Shown: positions 49,681 through 58,901, counted from the first letter of the stretch. The stretch: 64,000 nt of DNA from JACPDI01 sp035463475 (GCA_035463475.1 DATHTE010000109.1:1-64000), one strand, 5' to 3'. Numbers and translations are program-made. Notes: generated by a model from the letters alone, not told the origin.

Positions 49681-50289
49681 TCAGGCGCGCATCGGGCTCC
49701 AGCCCGTCAGCTCCGCCACGCGCGCCACGTACTTCCCGAGGATGTCGCACTCGATGTTCACCGGGTCGTGCGTCTTCGCCGCCTGCAGGTTCGTGTGCTC
49801 CCAGGTGAACGGCACGATCTGGACGTCGAAGACCCGATCGTCGAGACCGGCGACCGTCAGGCTGATGCCGTCCACCGCGATCGATCCCTTGCGCACGATG
49901 AACGGCGCGAGCGCCTCGGGGTATGCCACCGTGATCCAGTGCGATTCCCCCTGGTGCCGCAGCTCGTGGATCGTGCCCGTCGCATCCACGTGACCCTGGA
50001 CGAAATGTCCGCCGAGACGCGCATCAGCCTTCAGCGGGCGCTCCAGGTTCACGAGCGCGCCGCGCTTCAGGCCGGCGATTGTGGTGACCCGCGCCGTCTC
50101 CGGCGAGATGTCGGCGTGGAACCCCGTGGCGTCCGCCGAAACGACGGTCAGGCACACGCCGCTGACCGCCACCGACTCTCCCGGCGTGAGCTCCGGCGCG
50201 AGGGCCGTGTTCGTCCGCAGCCGGAACCCCGCGGGGGTCGGTTTGATCTCGACGACCTGCCCGACCGATTCAATCAGTCCCGTGAACAT
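49681..50289 (-). CDS. ribE: Riboflavin synthase alpha subunit
   Basis: A 202-residue protein made of two similar lumazine-binding barrels: MFTGLIESVGQVVEIKPTPA, GESVAVSGVCLTVVSA, and in the second half LGGHFVQGHVDATGTIHELR and GSIAVDGISLTVAGLDDRVF. It dismutates two lumazine molecules to riboflavin. The canonical MFTGLIE start overlaps the ribD end by 20 bases. Confidence 0.94.
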   Translation of the reverse strand: MFTGLIESVGQVVEIKPTPAGFRLRTNTALAPELTPGESVAVSGVCLTVVSADATGFHADISPETARVTTIAGLKRGALVNLERPLKADARLGGHFVQGHVDATGTIHELRHQGESHWITVAYPEALAPFIVRKGSIAVDGISLTVAGLDDRVFDVQIVPFTWEHTNLQAAKTHDPVNIECDILGKYVARVAELTGWSPMRA

Positions 50290-51355
50290 CGACGTCTACT
50301 CGCACATCCGGCCCGAGGCATCGCGCCCGCGAGCGGCCGATCGGCAACCGCAGCTCGCCGGCGTCGAGCCAGCGCACGCCGCGCTCGCCCGCCGTCACAG
50401 GCGCAAGATAAAGCTGCAGCGCGTCGATCAGCCGCGACTGCCAGAACGCGCGGTGCAGGCCTGGTCCCCCTTCGACGAGAAGAGAGGTCACACCGCGATG
50501 GCCAAGCCGTTCGAGCCCCCCGGTCAGCTGGTCGCCTGGCATCGCCTCCACTTCGGCCCCGGCGCGCTCCAGTGCCCGGACGCGCTCGGGGCGGGCGGCA
50601 ATATCGGCGGCAGTGCTCATAATTATGACCGGGCCGGCCGACGAGGTCGAGAAGAGCCGCGCCGATGGCGGCGTTCGGAGCGAGCGGTCGAACACCACCC
50701 GCACCAGGGGGCGCGCCCGCCAGGCGCCGCGGGCGGTGAGCAGCGGATCGTCCGCCAGCAGCGTTCCGGACCCGACAGCGATGGCGTCAAAGGCCGCGCG
50801 GTCCAGGTGAACGGCCCGGTTCGCCTCGGCCGAGGTGATCGGCGTCCGCTGTTCCTCGCCCGCCGCCACGCGGTTGTCGAGGGTGACGGCCACCTTCGCG
50901 GTCACCTGCGGCCGGCCCGTGCGCACCCACGTGAAGAACGCCGTGTTCAGCCGCACGGCGTCGGACGCGCACACCCCCTCGCGGACTTCGATGCCGTGCG
51001 CGCGCAGCTCGCGAAACCCTCCGCCCGCGACGCGCGGGTTCGGATCTCCCACCGCGGCCACGACGCGCGCGATGCCTGCCGCGCAAATCCGCGCGGTGCA
51101 CGGACCGGTCCTCCCCAGATGGCAGCACGGCTCGAGCGTGCAGTACAACGTCGCGCCGCGCGTGCGTTCCCCCGCCGCGTGGAGCGCGACGATTTCCGCG
51201 TGCGGCCCGCCGGCGATCTCGTGAAACCCGCTGCCCACGACCACGCCATCCGGCGAGACCACGACGGCGCCGACCATCGGGTTGGGGCTGGTGCGGCCGC
51301 GGCCGCGCTCCGCGAGAAACAGCGCCCGCTGCATGAACTGGACGTCGTCTACCAT
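50270..51355 (-). CDS. ribD: Bifunctional pyrimidine deaminase/reductase
   Basis: A 361-residue riboflavin enzyme. The N-terminal deaminase has the zinc site PHAEIVAL and LYCTLEPCCHLGRTGPC; the reductase part shows VTAKVAVTLDNRVA, AVGSGTLLADDPLLTAR and LLVEGGPGLHRAFWQSRL. It performs the second and third steps after GTP opening. Its ATG overlaps the ftsY stop by 7 bases. No FMN riboswitch is visible, as expected for a gene internal to an operon. Confidence 0.94.
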   Translation of the reverse strand: MVDDVQFMQRALFLAERGRGRTSPNPMVGAVVVSPDGVVVGSGFHEIAGGPHAEIVALHAAGERTRGATLYCTLEPCCHLGRTGPCTARICAAGIARVVAAVGDPNPRVAGGGFRELRAHGIEVREGVCASDAVRLNTAFFTWVRTGRPQVTAKVAVTLDNRVAAGEEQRTPITSAEANRAVHLDRAAFDAIAVGSGTLLADDPLLTARGAWRARPLVRVVFDRSLRTPPSARLFSTSSAGPVIIMSTAADIAARPERVRALERAGAEVEAMPGDQLTGGLERLGHRGVTSLLVEGGPGLHRAFWQSRLIDALQLYLAPVTAGERGVRWLDAGELRLPIGRSRARCLGPDVRVDVDVHGTD

Positions 51356-52266
51356 TGCTCTTGGAACAACGCGTCCACGTACTCTTCGGGCGAGAACGGC
51401 ACGAGGTCGTCTATCCCTTCACCGACGCCAACGTAGCGAATCGGCAGTTTCAGGTCATTCGCGATGGCGACGGCGACGCCCCCTTTCGCCGTGCCATCCA
51501 GCTTCGTGAGGACGATGCCGGTGACGCCGGCGCTCTGGGTGAACTCGCGCGCCTGCACGAGCCCGTTCTGCCCGACGGTCGCGTCGAGCACCAGCAGCAC
51601 CTCGTGCGGCGCTCCCTCGACCTCGCGCGCGGCCACGCGCCGGATCTTGTCGAGCTCCGCCATCAGGTTGACGCGCGTGTGCAGCCGCCCTGCCGTGTCC
51701 ACGAGGACCACGTCGCGCCGTTTGGCCTTGCCGGAGGCGATCGCGTCGAAGACAACCGCCGCGGGATCCGCGCCGTGCTTCGCGCGCACAATGTCGACGC
51801 CCGCGCGTTCCGCCCAGATCTGCAGCTGCTCCACGGCCGCCGCACGGAACGTGTCGGCGGCGCAGATCAGCGGCTGCTTCCCTTCGTCCTTGAACATCCG
51901 CGCGAGCTTACCGACGGTCGTCGTCTTTCCCGTGCCGTTGACGCCGACTACCAGGATCACTTGAGGGCTGTGGCCGTTGCCCCCGGCCCGGTTCGTGGCC
52001 GCCAGAATCTCGTGGATCTCGCGCTTGACGAGCTCGCGCAGGCCCCCCTCGCGTCCCGCGCGGCGCCGGACGGCGTCAACGATCCGCCCGGTCGCATCGG
52101 TGCCCACGTCGGCCGAGATCAAGGCCTCTTCCAGCGCTTCGATGGTGTCGAGATCGATCGGCCTGCCCTGCCGCGGCCCGGCGTCTTCCTCAGGGCGAAA
52201 CCGTTCCGCGATCTGCTGCGTGGTCTTCGCCAGCGCGTCGCGTATTCGTCCGAAAAATGTTGTCAC
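51349..52266 (-). CDS. ftsY: Signal recognition particle receptor FtsY
   Basis: A 305-residue NG-type GTPase: VILVVGVNGTGKTTTVGKLA, DTFRAAAVEQLQIWAERAGV, VVLVDTAGRLHTRVNLMAEL, LTKLDGTAKGGVAVAI and GVGEGIDDLVPFSPEEYV. The long acidic A domain of E. coli is absent; the protein begins almost at the N domain, as in many bacteria. The GTG start overlaps the gpsA stop (GTGA). Confidence 0.95.
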   Translation of the reverse strand: MTTFFGRIRDALAKTTQQIAERFRPEEDAGPRQGRPIDLDTIEALEEALISADVGTDATGRIVDAVRRRAGREGGLRELVKREIHEILAATNRAGGNGHSPQVILVVGVNGTGKTTTVGKLARMFKDEGKQPLICAADTFRAAAVEQLQIWAERAGVDIVRAKHGADPAAVVFDAIASGKAKRRDVVLVDTAGRLHTRVNLMAELDKIRRVAAREVEGAPHEVLLVLDATVGQNGLVQAREFTQSAGVTGIVLTKLDGTAKGGVAVAIANDLKLPIRYVGVGEGIDDLVPFSPEEYVDALFQEQW

Positions 52267-53258
52267 TGTTCTGCTCGTGGCGGGCGGAGCATCAGCCGTT
52301 CCACGGCGGCGAGGGGCGCCGTCCGCCCGTCGAGCACGGCCGCCATCTGCGCGGTGATCGGCAGCTCGACGCCGCTGCGGGCGCCCAGCGCCAGGGCGGC
52401 GCGCGTCGTGCGCACCCCCTCCGCGACCATGCGCATGCCCGAGAGGATCTCTTCAAGAGCCCTGCCGCGTCCGAGCTCCACGCCGACGCGGCGGTTCCGG
52501 CTCAGCTCACCCGTGCAGGTCAGCACCAGGTCACCGAGGCCGCTGAGGCCCGCGAGCGTATCGCGCCTCGCGCCGAGCGCGCAGGCAAGCCGGGCAATCT
52601 CGACGAGCCCCCGTGTGATCAGCGCGGCGAGCGCGTTGTGGCCGAGTCCGAGGCCGTCCACGACGCCGGCCGCGATCGCAATCACGTTCTTGATGGCCCC
52701 GCCGATCTCGACACCCACGACGTCGTCGGTGCTGTAGAGACGAAGCGCCGGCCCGCGGAACTCCTCCTGGATGGCCGCCGCGACGCTGCCGTCGCGGCAC
52801 GCCACGCTCACGGCGGTCGGAAGCTGGCGCGCGACCTCAGCCGCAAAGCTCGGACCGGACAACACGGCGACCGGGCGACCGTCTCCCGCTTCCTCGCTGA
52901 TGACTTCCGACATGCGCATCAGCGTGTCCACTTCCAGCCCTTTCGTCGTGCTCACGATCGCGGCCCTTGGCGGCACGGCGGGAGCGGCTTCGCGCACGAT
53001 CGCGCGCAGGCCGTGTGAGGGGACCGCCGTCACGACGTACGCCGCACCGTCGAGCGCGAGCCTGAGTTGCGCCGTCGGCGAGAGCCCCGGCGGAAAGGTC
53101 ACGCCGGGCAGATAGTCGGGGTTCTCACGGGTGTCTTTCATGCCGGCGACGAGCCCGGCGTCCCGACCCCAGAGCCGCACCTGGTGGCCCGTGCGCGCCA
53201 GGTGGACGCCCAGGGCCGTTCCCCAGCTTCCCGCGCCGAGCACCGCGACGCGGCTCAC
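52263..53258 (-). CDS. gpsA: Glycerol-3-phosphate dehydrogenase (NAD(P)+)
   Basis: A 331-residue enzyme that makes sn-glycerol 3-phosphate for phospholipids. It contains the Rossmann loop VAVLGAGSWGTALGVHLA, VSTTKGLEVDTLMRMSEVI, SGPSFAAEVA, IKNVIAIAAGVVDGLGLGHN and the catalytic Lys in the IKN segment. It sits directly after plsY (GTGA overlap), which uses its product. Confidence 0.95.
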   Translation of the reverse strand: MSRVAVLGAGSWGTALGVHLARTGHQVRLWGRDAGLVAGMKDTRENPDYLPGVTFPPGLSPTAQLRLALDGAAYVVTAVPSHGLRAIVREAAPAVPPRAAIVSTTKGLEVDTLMRMSEVISEEAGDGRPVAVLSGPSFAAEVARQLPTAVSVACRDGSVAAAIQEEFRGPALRLYSTDDVVGVEIGGAIKNVIAIAAGVVDGLGLGHNALAALITRGLVEIARLACALGARRDTLAGLSGLGDLVLTCTGELSRNRRVGVELGRGRALEEILSGMRMVAEGVRTTRAALALGARSGVELPITAQMAAVLDGRTAPLAAVERLMLRPPRAEQ

Positions 53259-53845
53259 GCGCGTTCTCCGAGGCGGCGCTCAGTCCGGTTGACGAGGCGC
53301 CGCAGGTTTCCCCGATGGCGGATCACGATGGCCGCGGCCGTGACCGCGGCCGCGTACGTGACCGATGTCGAGCCGCCGGTGGCGTCCACCAGCGGCGGCA
53401 GCGCCAGGGCCGCCATCAGTGAACCGAGCGAGACATATCTCGTGGCCCAGACGACACCGGTGAACACGACCGCGGCGATGAGCGCCGCCGCGGGCGCGAG
53501 CATGCCGAACACGCCGGCCGCCACGGCCACGCCTTTGCCGCCGCGAAACCCGAGCCACACGGGATAGATGTGGCCCAGCACGGCCGCGACGCCGGCGGCT
53601 GCGCGCGCCGATTGGTGGCCGCCGAGTTCACCGGCCAGCCAGACGGCGGCAGAGCCCTTTCCGAAATCGAGGAGCGCCACCAGGACCGCCAGCGGAGCGC
53701 TCGTCGTGCGCAGGACGTTGGCCGCGCCAACGTTACCGCTGCCCGCGACGCGCACGTCAACACCGTACGTCCGCCTCGCGAGGAGGAACGCGACCGGCAC
53801 GGAGCCGAGCAGATACGCCGCGAGCGGAATCCAGAGTGCCGTCAT
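53255..53845 (-). CDS. plsY: Glycerol-3-phosphate acyltransferase PlsY
   Basis: A 196-residue membrane enzyme that acylates glycerol 3-phosphate from acyl-phosphate. The three conserved cytoplasmic motifs are visible: GSGNVGAANVLR, GHIYPVWLGFRGGKGVAVAA, and VIRHRGNLRRLVNRTE, between about five TM helices. The ATG at 53845 overlaps the thpR stop (ATGA); a longer frame upstream is not family-like. Pairing with gpsA joins substrate supply and use. Confidence 0.93.
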   Translation of the reverse strand: MTALWIPLAAYLLGSVPVAFLLARRTYGVDVRVAGSGNVGAANVLRTTSAPLAVLVALLDFGKGSAAVWLAGELGGHQSARAAAGVAAVLGHIYPVWLGFRGGKGVAVAAGVFGMLAPAAALIAAVVFTGVVWATRYVSLGSLMAALALPPLVDATGGSTSVTYAAAVTAAAIVIRHRGNLRRLVNRTERRLGERA

Positions 53846-54420
53846 GGGTGGAGCGGAATGACCTTCAGTGCCTCGTAGCGCGGTCCTTTTGCCGAAAGCT
53901 GACTGCGATACAGGGTGAGCCCGTCGACCTGCAACGCGCCGAGATCCGGCGGCGCCTCGGCCAGCCACTCGCGGAGACGCGTCCCGACGGCGCGTTCGAT
54001 CTCGCGGACGCGCCCCAGCGTGAGGTGCGGCGTGTACGGCCGCAGTTCGCGCTCGAGGCGGAGCGGCGCCAGGCGGCGATCGAGCGTGTCGAAGACTGCG
54101 CGCGCGCGGTCGGCCCCCTCTTGAACGCCTGCCCAGAGAACGCGCGGAGCGCCGTGCTCGGGAAAGCAGCCGGCGCCGCCCACCCTGAGTCCGAAGGCGC
54201 CCGCGTCGAGCGGCGCGGCGACGATGTCCAGGAGACGGGCCGCGCGGCCGTCATCCACTTCTCCGATGAAGCGAAGCGTGACGTGCAGGTTCTCCGGCTC
54301 CACCCATTTCACGGCGCGGGCGGCGCCGGCGCGCGCGAGGCGTTCCTGCAGGTCCGCCGCGACGCGCGCGGTCGCGGCGCGCACGGCGTCATCAAGCGCG
54401 ATTGCGAAGAACAGCCTCAT
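53842..54420 (-). CDS. thpR: RNA 2',3'-cyclic phosphodiesterase
   Basis: A 192-residue 2H phosphoesterase (LigT/ThpR). The two HxT motifs are ENLHVTLRFIGEV and PYTPHLTLGRVRE; the start MRLFFAIALDDAVR is typical. It opens 2',3'-cyclic phosphate RNA ends in vitro. The ATG overlaps the cinA stop (ATGA), and cinA-thpR neighbours are common in bacteria. An open frame upstream is not part of the gene. Confidence 0.9.
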   Translation of the reverse strand: MRLFFAIALDDAVRAATARVAADLQERLARAGAARAVKWVEPENLHVTLRFIGEVDDGRAARLLDIVAAPLDAGAFGLRVGGAGCFPEHGAPRVLWAGVQEGADRARAVFDTLDRRLAPLRLERELRPYTPHLTLGRVREIERAVGTRLREWLAEAPPDLGALQVDGLTLYRSQLSAKGPRYEALKVIPLHP

Positions 54421-55685
54421 GGCTCGCGCGGGAGGAGCAAACGTCTCACCTGGTCGAGCGCGGCCTGCGTCGCGGAGTATTTGATCTGCCGCCGGCCACC
54501 GAGAAAATGATACGTCCGAACCTGCAGCGGTCCGTCGGCCGTGCTCACGGCAATGGCGACGGTGCCGACGGGCTTCTGCGTGGTGCCGCCGGACGGTCCC
54601 GCGATGCCGGTGATGCCGACACCGATGGACGCATCGTGCCGCGATCGCGCGCCGTCCGCCATCGCGACCGCCACGGGCTCGCTCACGGCGCCGTGCTCTT
54701 CGATCAGCGCCGCGGGCACGCCGAGCAGCTCGATCTTGAGGCGGTTGCTGTACGCGACCACGCCGCCGATGACGTAGTCGGAGCTGCCTGGAACATCGGT
54801 CAACCGCGAGGCCAGAAGGCCGCCCGTGCACGACTCACCGAGCGCAATGGTTTTCCCATGCTCGCGCAGCAGCCGGCCGACGACTTCCTCGAGCGATTCG
54901 TCCTCGGTCGTGAACACGCTCGGGCCGAGCGCCCGGGCCAGTTCGGCCACCGCGGGGTCGAGCCGGGCGCGCGCTTCCTCGTCGGAGGCCGCCGCCACGC
55001 TGAGGTGCAGCTCGATCTGGGCGGCTGCAGCGAGAATGGTCGTCGCGATCGGCAGCTCCGCCTGCGCCCAACGCGAATAGACCGGCTGGGCGATCTCCTC
55101 GACGTGCGACTCGGGCCGGTTGGCGATCTTCAGCACGCGCCGCGCGATCCGCGTGCCCGCGCCGAGCGCGCGGCCGTGCCGCTCGCACCAGGCGTCGAGC
55201 ATCGGCTGCATCTCGCCCGGCGGGCCGGGCAAGAGGAGCAGGCGCCGATGGCCGTCCACCAGCCAGAGGCCCGGCGCCGTGCCGCGCGCGTTTTCGATCA
55301 CCTCGGCCCCGCGGGGCACCATCGACTGCCGCCGGTTGTTCTCCGGCATCGACAGGCCGCGCCTCTCGAACCGCTGCCGGATGCGCGCGGTAATCGCGGG
55401 ATCCTCTTCGAGCGGGAGCGCGAACACGTCGGCTGCCGCCTCGCGCGTCAAGTCGTCGTCGGTGGGCCCCAGGCCGCCGGTGACGATCACCACGTCGGCG
55501 CGCGCCAGGGCGTCGCGCAGGGCCGCGGCGATCCGCGCGCGATCGTCCGCCACGACCGCTTTCGCGCCGACGGTGATGCCAATCTCGTTCAGGCGCGCCG
55601 TGATGTGCAGGGAGTTGGTGTCCACGCGCGTGGGCGTCAGCAACTCGCTGCCCACGGCGACGATCTCGGCGCGCGACGCCATCAT
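54417..55685 (-). CDS. cinA: CinA family protein (NMN amidohydrolase / ADP-ribose pyrophosphatase type)
   Basis: A 422-residue two-domain protein. N-terminal MoaB-like COG1058 domain: EIVAVGSELLTPTRVDTNSL, VIVTGGLGPTDDDLTREAAA, LLPGPPGEMQPMLDAW. C-terminal deamidase domain: TIALGESCTGGLLASRLTDV, GGVVAYSNRLKIELLGVP and VGITGIAGPSGGTTQKPVGT, all with the catalytic Ser region. It recycles NMN to nicotinate mononucleotide in pyridine salvage. Two adjacent ATGs (55685 and 55682) are possible starts. Confidence 0.92.
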   Translation of the reverse strand: MMASRAEIVAVGSELLTPTRVDTNSLHITARLNEIGITVGAKAVVADDRARIAAALRDALARADVVIVTGGLGPTDDDLTREAAADVFALPLEEDPAITARIRQRFERRGLSMPENNRRQSMVPRGAEVIENARGTAPGLWLVDGHRRLLLLPGPPGEMQPMLDAWCERHGRALGAGTRIARRVLKIANRPESHVEEIAQPVYSRWAQAELPIATTILAAAAQIELHLSVAAASDEEARARLDPAVAELARALGPSVFTTEDESLEEVVGRLLREHGKTIALGESCTGGLLASRLTDVPGSSDYVIGGVVAYSNRLKIELLGVPAALIEEHGAVSEPVAVAMADGARSRHDASIGVGITGIAGPSGGTTQKPVGTVAIAVSTADGPLQVRTYHFLGGRRQIKYSATQAALDQVRRLLLPREP

Positions 55686-56146
55686 GCGACGAAACCCGGC
55701 GCGTACACCGCCAGCAGCCGCATCACGATGTTCCCGTAGACGGCGGCGGCGGCATCGTCGGCCATCACGCCCAGCCCGCCGTGCAAACGCTCGAGCCGTC
55801 CCGCGGGAAACGGCTTGATGACGTCGAAGACGCGAAACACGAAAAAGCCGACGATCGCTCCCTTGAGGCCGACGGGCACGAAGGCGAGCGTGACCAGCAT
55901 GCCGAGGACTTCGTCGATGACGACCGGTCCGGGATCGATCCCGCCGAAGTAATGCTCACCGACCGTGGCCGACCAAACACCGGCGGCAAACACGAGCGCC
56001 ATGGCCGCCGCTTCGACCCACGCGGCCCCGCTCAGCGCGACGAGCGCATAGATGACGAGACCGGCGGCGGACCCGACGGTGCCGGGCGCGATCGGAGAAT
56101 AGCCGATGTAGCCGAAGGTGCAGAGAAAGATCGCGAGTCGCGTCAC
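55682..56146 (-). CDS. pgpA: Phosphatidylglycerophosphatase A
   Basis: A 154-residue membrane enzyme that dephosphorylates phosphatidylglycerol phosphate. It shows the PgpA pattern IGYSPIAPGTVGSAAGLVIY, PGPVVIDEVLGMLVTLAFV, FFVFRVFDVIKPFPAGRLER and GGLGVMADDAAAAVYGNIVM. Located in the same overlapping run as plsY and gpsA, so three membrane-lipid steps are encoded together. Confidence 0.92.
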   Translation of the reverse strand: MTRLAIFLCTFGYIGYSPIAPGTVGSAAGLVIYALVALSGAAWVEAAAMALVFAAGVWSATVGEHYFGGIDPGPVVIDEVLGMLVTLAFVPVGLKGAIVGFFVFRVFDVIKPFPAGRLERLHGGLGVMADDAAAAVYGNIVMRLLAVYAPGFVA

Positions 56147-57093
56147 GCGACCACGATAACGCGGGTTTCAGCCAGCCGATCGTGCAGCGCGCGGCGGTCC
56201 CGGCCGAAGAGCGCGGGCAGAAAGCCGAGCCCGGCCGGCAGCAGCGACGCGGCGTAGGCGGCCGTGCGCAGGACGGCGAAGCCGAAGTTCGGTTGGGCTT
56301 CCCGCTCTTCGTCTTCCCCGACGACCTGCACGACGCGAAGCCCGGTTGCCATCTTGCCAATCGTCTGCCCCACCGCGGCGGTAAACGTGACGAAATACCC
56401 GCCGTCCAGCATCAGGAAGAACCCGATGAGCGGCACGACGGGCAGCGCGACCAGGCCGGCGGCGGTCAGCGGCAGCTCGCACAGCTTGAGCGTGAAGTAG
56501 AGCACCGCGGCGTTGATTCCGCCGACGATGGCCACATCGATCAGCCCGGCGAGGAGACGACGCCCGGGCGGGGCCGGATGGAGTCCGGGGCCCGGCGCCT
56601 CGACAGCGGCCGGCTCCGCGGCCGGCGCGGGCGGCTCGAGGTCGAGCCGAGGTACCTCCGCCAGTGCGTACCGGGAGCGCAAACGATGGGCGTCCGGCGT
56701 CGCGCGACGCACCGCGATAGGCGCACGCGGCACCGCGGACGGCTTGATCAGCGGCGCGCCATCATCCACCGCGTCGTGGCGCGCGCGGATGGCGGCGCGA
56801 GGCGACGGGGGCGCGCCCGCCTTGAACAGGGGCAGATCGAACGGCGTGGCCGAACCGCGCTCCTCGAGCGCGTCGAGGTCGAACCGCGGGGGGCTCGCGC
56901 GCTCCGCGGGACCCAGGCCCTCGACCTGGGACAACGACAGATCGACGGGCGGCTGCGGCGCCTCGTCGCGATCGTTCAGTGGGAGCTCGGCGGTGGCCTC
57001 CGGCGGCGACGCGGCGAGCGCGAAGTCGTACCCGCAGTTACGGCAACGTTCGGTGGGCTCGAACGTGATGTAGTGGCACTTGGGACATCTCAT
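56143..57093 (-). CDS. Zinc-ribbon plus RDD-domain membrane protein
   Basis: A 316-residue protein. The N-terminus is a zinc ribbon (MRCPKCHYITFEPTERCRNC), followed by about 150 mostly disordered, Pro/Ala-rich residues, and an RDD domain in the last 140: RRLLAGLIDVAIVGGINAAV, three or four TM helices, VGQTIGKMATGLRVVQVVGE, and FGRDRRALHDRLAETRVIV. RDD proteins are thought to be transporters or membrane regulators. It overlaps the neighbours by 4 bases on both sides. Confidence 0.75.
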   Translation of the reverse strand: MRCPKCHYITFEPTERCRNCGYDFALAASPPEATAELPLNDRDEAPQPPVDLSLSQVEGLGPAERASPPRFDLDALEERGSATPFDLPLFKAGAPPSPRAAIRARHDAVDDGAPLIKPSAVPRAPIAVRRATPDAHRLRSRYALAEVPRLDLEPPAPAAEPAAVEAPGPGLHPAPPGRRLLAGLIDVAIVGGINAAVLYFTLKLCELPLTAAGLVALPVVPLIGFFLMLDGGYFVTFTAAVGQTIGKMATGLRVVQVVGEDEEREAQPNFGFAVLRTAAYAASLLPAGLGFLPALFGRDRRALHDRLAETRVIVVA

Positions 57094-57926
57094 TGGCCGC
57101 CTCCCGCGGGCAGAGGAGCGGACGGCGACATCGGGCGCGCCCCGGCCGCGTCGAGCAGCAGTTTCTGGATGTCGGCGCGCAACGCGTCCGCTTCGGCGGT
57201 GGTTCGATCGCCGCGCGGCACTTCGTCGAGGACCTTCAGCGCCTCGTTGAGGCGGCCGCGCACGAAGAGCGCCCGCGCGCGACGGATCGCGACGTCGCCC
57301 GGCTGCGGCGGCGGCAAGGAGGCCGGCGCCACAACGGCCGGCTCGCGCGCTTCGGTGGGCAGCAACGCCAGCCAGGAGGGAGTGTGGCCGGCACGGGTCG
57401 CCGCCAGGGCGGCAATCGCGGCCAGCGCGGCGACCACCACCACGAAGGCGAGCCACACGAACGGACGGCCTCCCTCGATGCTCGCGCCGGGCTCGTCGTG
57501 ACGCCGTCGCCGCGGCGCCCGCAGCGAGGCGTCGGCTAGCGCCGCGGCCTCCAGGCGCTCGATCCGGGCCAGCATCGCGAGCGCCTCTTCCTGCTGCGAG
57601 CCGGTGCGTTCGGCGGCGCGCGTCAGCAGCCCGCGCGCAAGATCGGCGCGGCCGTCGTGGAAGGCCGCCACGCCGCGCTGCAACAGCTCGTCGCACTCGC
57701 GCTGGCGCTCGGCAATCGCGCTGCGCGCGCGCTCGATGTACGCACGCGCACGCGCGTGCGCCCGGTCGAGGAACAGCACGCGCGTCCAGACGTTGATGGC
57801 TTCGTTGTAGCGGCTGGCGAAGTAGTGATCGAGGCCGGTGAGCAACAGCTCTTCGATCCGCGCGTCACGCGTGACGCCGGCGGGCTCGCCTGGGGCGGAT
57901 GCCTGCTCGCGCTGCGGATCTGACAT
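57090..57926 (-). CDS. Single-TM protein with TPR-like cytoplasmic domain
   Basis: A 278-residue protein. Residues 20-130 are TPR-like (RIEELLLTGLDHYFASRYNE, INVWTRVLFLDRAHARARAY), a TM helix lies near residues 155-178 (FVWLAFVVVVAALAAIAALA), and a periplasmic part ends with another TPR-like helix (ALFVRGRLNEALKVLDEVPR). It probably anchors a complex. It is the first gene of the long run down to ribBA; a TATAAT box is 27 bases upstream. Confidence 0.65.
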   Translation of the reverse strand: MSDPQREQASAPGEPAGVTRDARIEELLLTGLDHYFASRYNEAINVWTRVLFLDRAHARARAYIERARSAIAERQRECDELLQRGVAAFHDGRADLARGLLTRAAERTGSQQEEALAMLARIERLEAAALADASLRAPRRRRHDEPGASIEGGRPFVWLAFVVVVAALAAIAALAATRAGHTPSWLALLPTEAREPAVVAPASLPPPQPGDVAIRRARALFVRGRLNEALKVLDEVPRGDRTTAEADALRADIQKLLLDAAGARPMSPSAPLPAGGGQ

Positions 57927-57953
57927 GCCGAAAAAGTGTGAAGGCCGCGAAAC

Positions 57954-57959
57954 ATTATA
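57954..57959 (-). promoter_or_regulatory. Consensus -10 box for the long minus-strand operon
   Basis: TATAAT on the minus strand lies 27 bases before the ATG at 57926, leaving a leader of about 20 bases. No convincing -35. It is the only obvious promoter before the run of about eleven overlapping genes. Confidence 0.5.
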
Positions 57960-57986
57960 CACACAAACGGTGGTACAAGAGCACTT

Positions 57987-58901
57987 GTGGCGATCATCGA
58001 GTGCGTGCCAAACGTCAGCGAGGGGCGCCGCGCCGAGGTGATCGAGCGCCTGGCGAGCGCCATCCGTGACACGGCCGGCGTACGCCTGCTCGACTACTCC
58101 TCGGACGCGTCTCACAACCGCTCGGTCTTCACGCTGGCGGGAGAAGCCGAGCCATTGAGGCGCGCCGTGCTCGCGCTCTACGAACGAGCGATCGGCGCGA
58201 TAGACCTCCGCCAGCACAGCGGCGAGCACCCGCGCATCGGCGCCGTGGACGTCGTGCCGTTCGTGCCGATCCAGGGCATCACGATGGAGGCGTGCGTCGC
58301 GCTGGCGAAGGACGTCGCCGCCCTGGTGGCCGAGCGGTTCGGCGTGCCGGTTTTCCTGTACGAAGAGGCGTCGACGAACCCCGCGCGCAAGAACCTCGAG
58401 GACATCCGCCGCGGCGAGTTCGAAGGGCTCGCGCAGAAGATGGCCACTCCGGGATGGGCGCCGGACTACGGACCGGCCGCGCCTCACCCGTCCGCCGGCG
58501 CGTCGGTGATCGGCGCGCGGATGCCGCTCATCGCCTACAACATCAACCTCGCCACCGACCGGCTCGACGTGGCGAAGAGGATCGCGGCCGCGATCCGGCA
58601 AAGCAGCGGCGGTTACCGCTTCGTGAAGGCGATGGGCGTCAGGCTCGACGACCGCGGCGGCATCGCGCAGGTCTCGATCAACCTCACCAACTACGAGAAG
58701 ACGCCCATCTTCCGCGTGTTCGAGACGGTGAAACGCGAGGCCGCGCGGTACGGCGTGGCGGTGCTGGAGAGCCAGATCGTCGGCCTGGTACCCTCACAGG
58801 CACTCGTATCGGCCGCAGAGTTCTACCTGCAACTCGAGCGCTTCAGCGCCGAGCAGGTGCTGGAGAACAAGTTGAGGGAAGCGACCGCAACCGATCGGTA
58901 G
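57987..58901 (+). CDS. ftcD: Glutamate formimidoyltransferase
   Basis: A 304-residue enzyme that moves the formimino group from N-formiminoglutamate to tetrahydrofolate, in histidine breakdown. It shows IIECVPNVSEGRRAEVIERL, VRLLDYSSDASHNRSVFTLA, HSGEHPRIGAVDVVPFVP and the catalytic His region in the last. It lacks the cyclodeaminase half found in mammals. No hut genes are adjacent. The GTG start is 60 bases from the divergent operon; TACAAG 7 bases before it is a weak -10. Confidence 0.92.
   Translation: MAIIECVPNVSEGRRAEVIERLASAIRDTAGVRLLDYSSDASHNRSVFTLAGEAEPLRRAVLALYERAIGAIDLRQHSGEHPRIGAVDVVPFVPIQGITMEACVALAKDVAALVAERFGVPVFLYEEASTNPARKNLEDIRRGEFEGLAQKMATPGWAPDYGPAAPHPSAGASVIGARMPLIAYNINLATDRLDVAKRIAAAIRQSSGGYRFVKAMGVRLDDRGGIAQVSINLTNYEKTPIFRVFETVKREAARYGVAVLESQIVGLVPSQALVSAAEFYLQLERFSAEQVLENKLREATATDR

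Noticed and set aside
41115..51355. TPP or FMN riboswitch for thiE or ribD
   Set aside because: Both genes start within a few bases of, or inside, the preceding gene, leaving no room for an aptamer.
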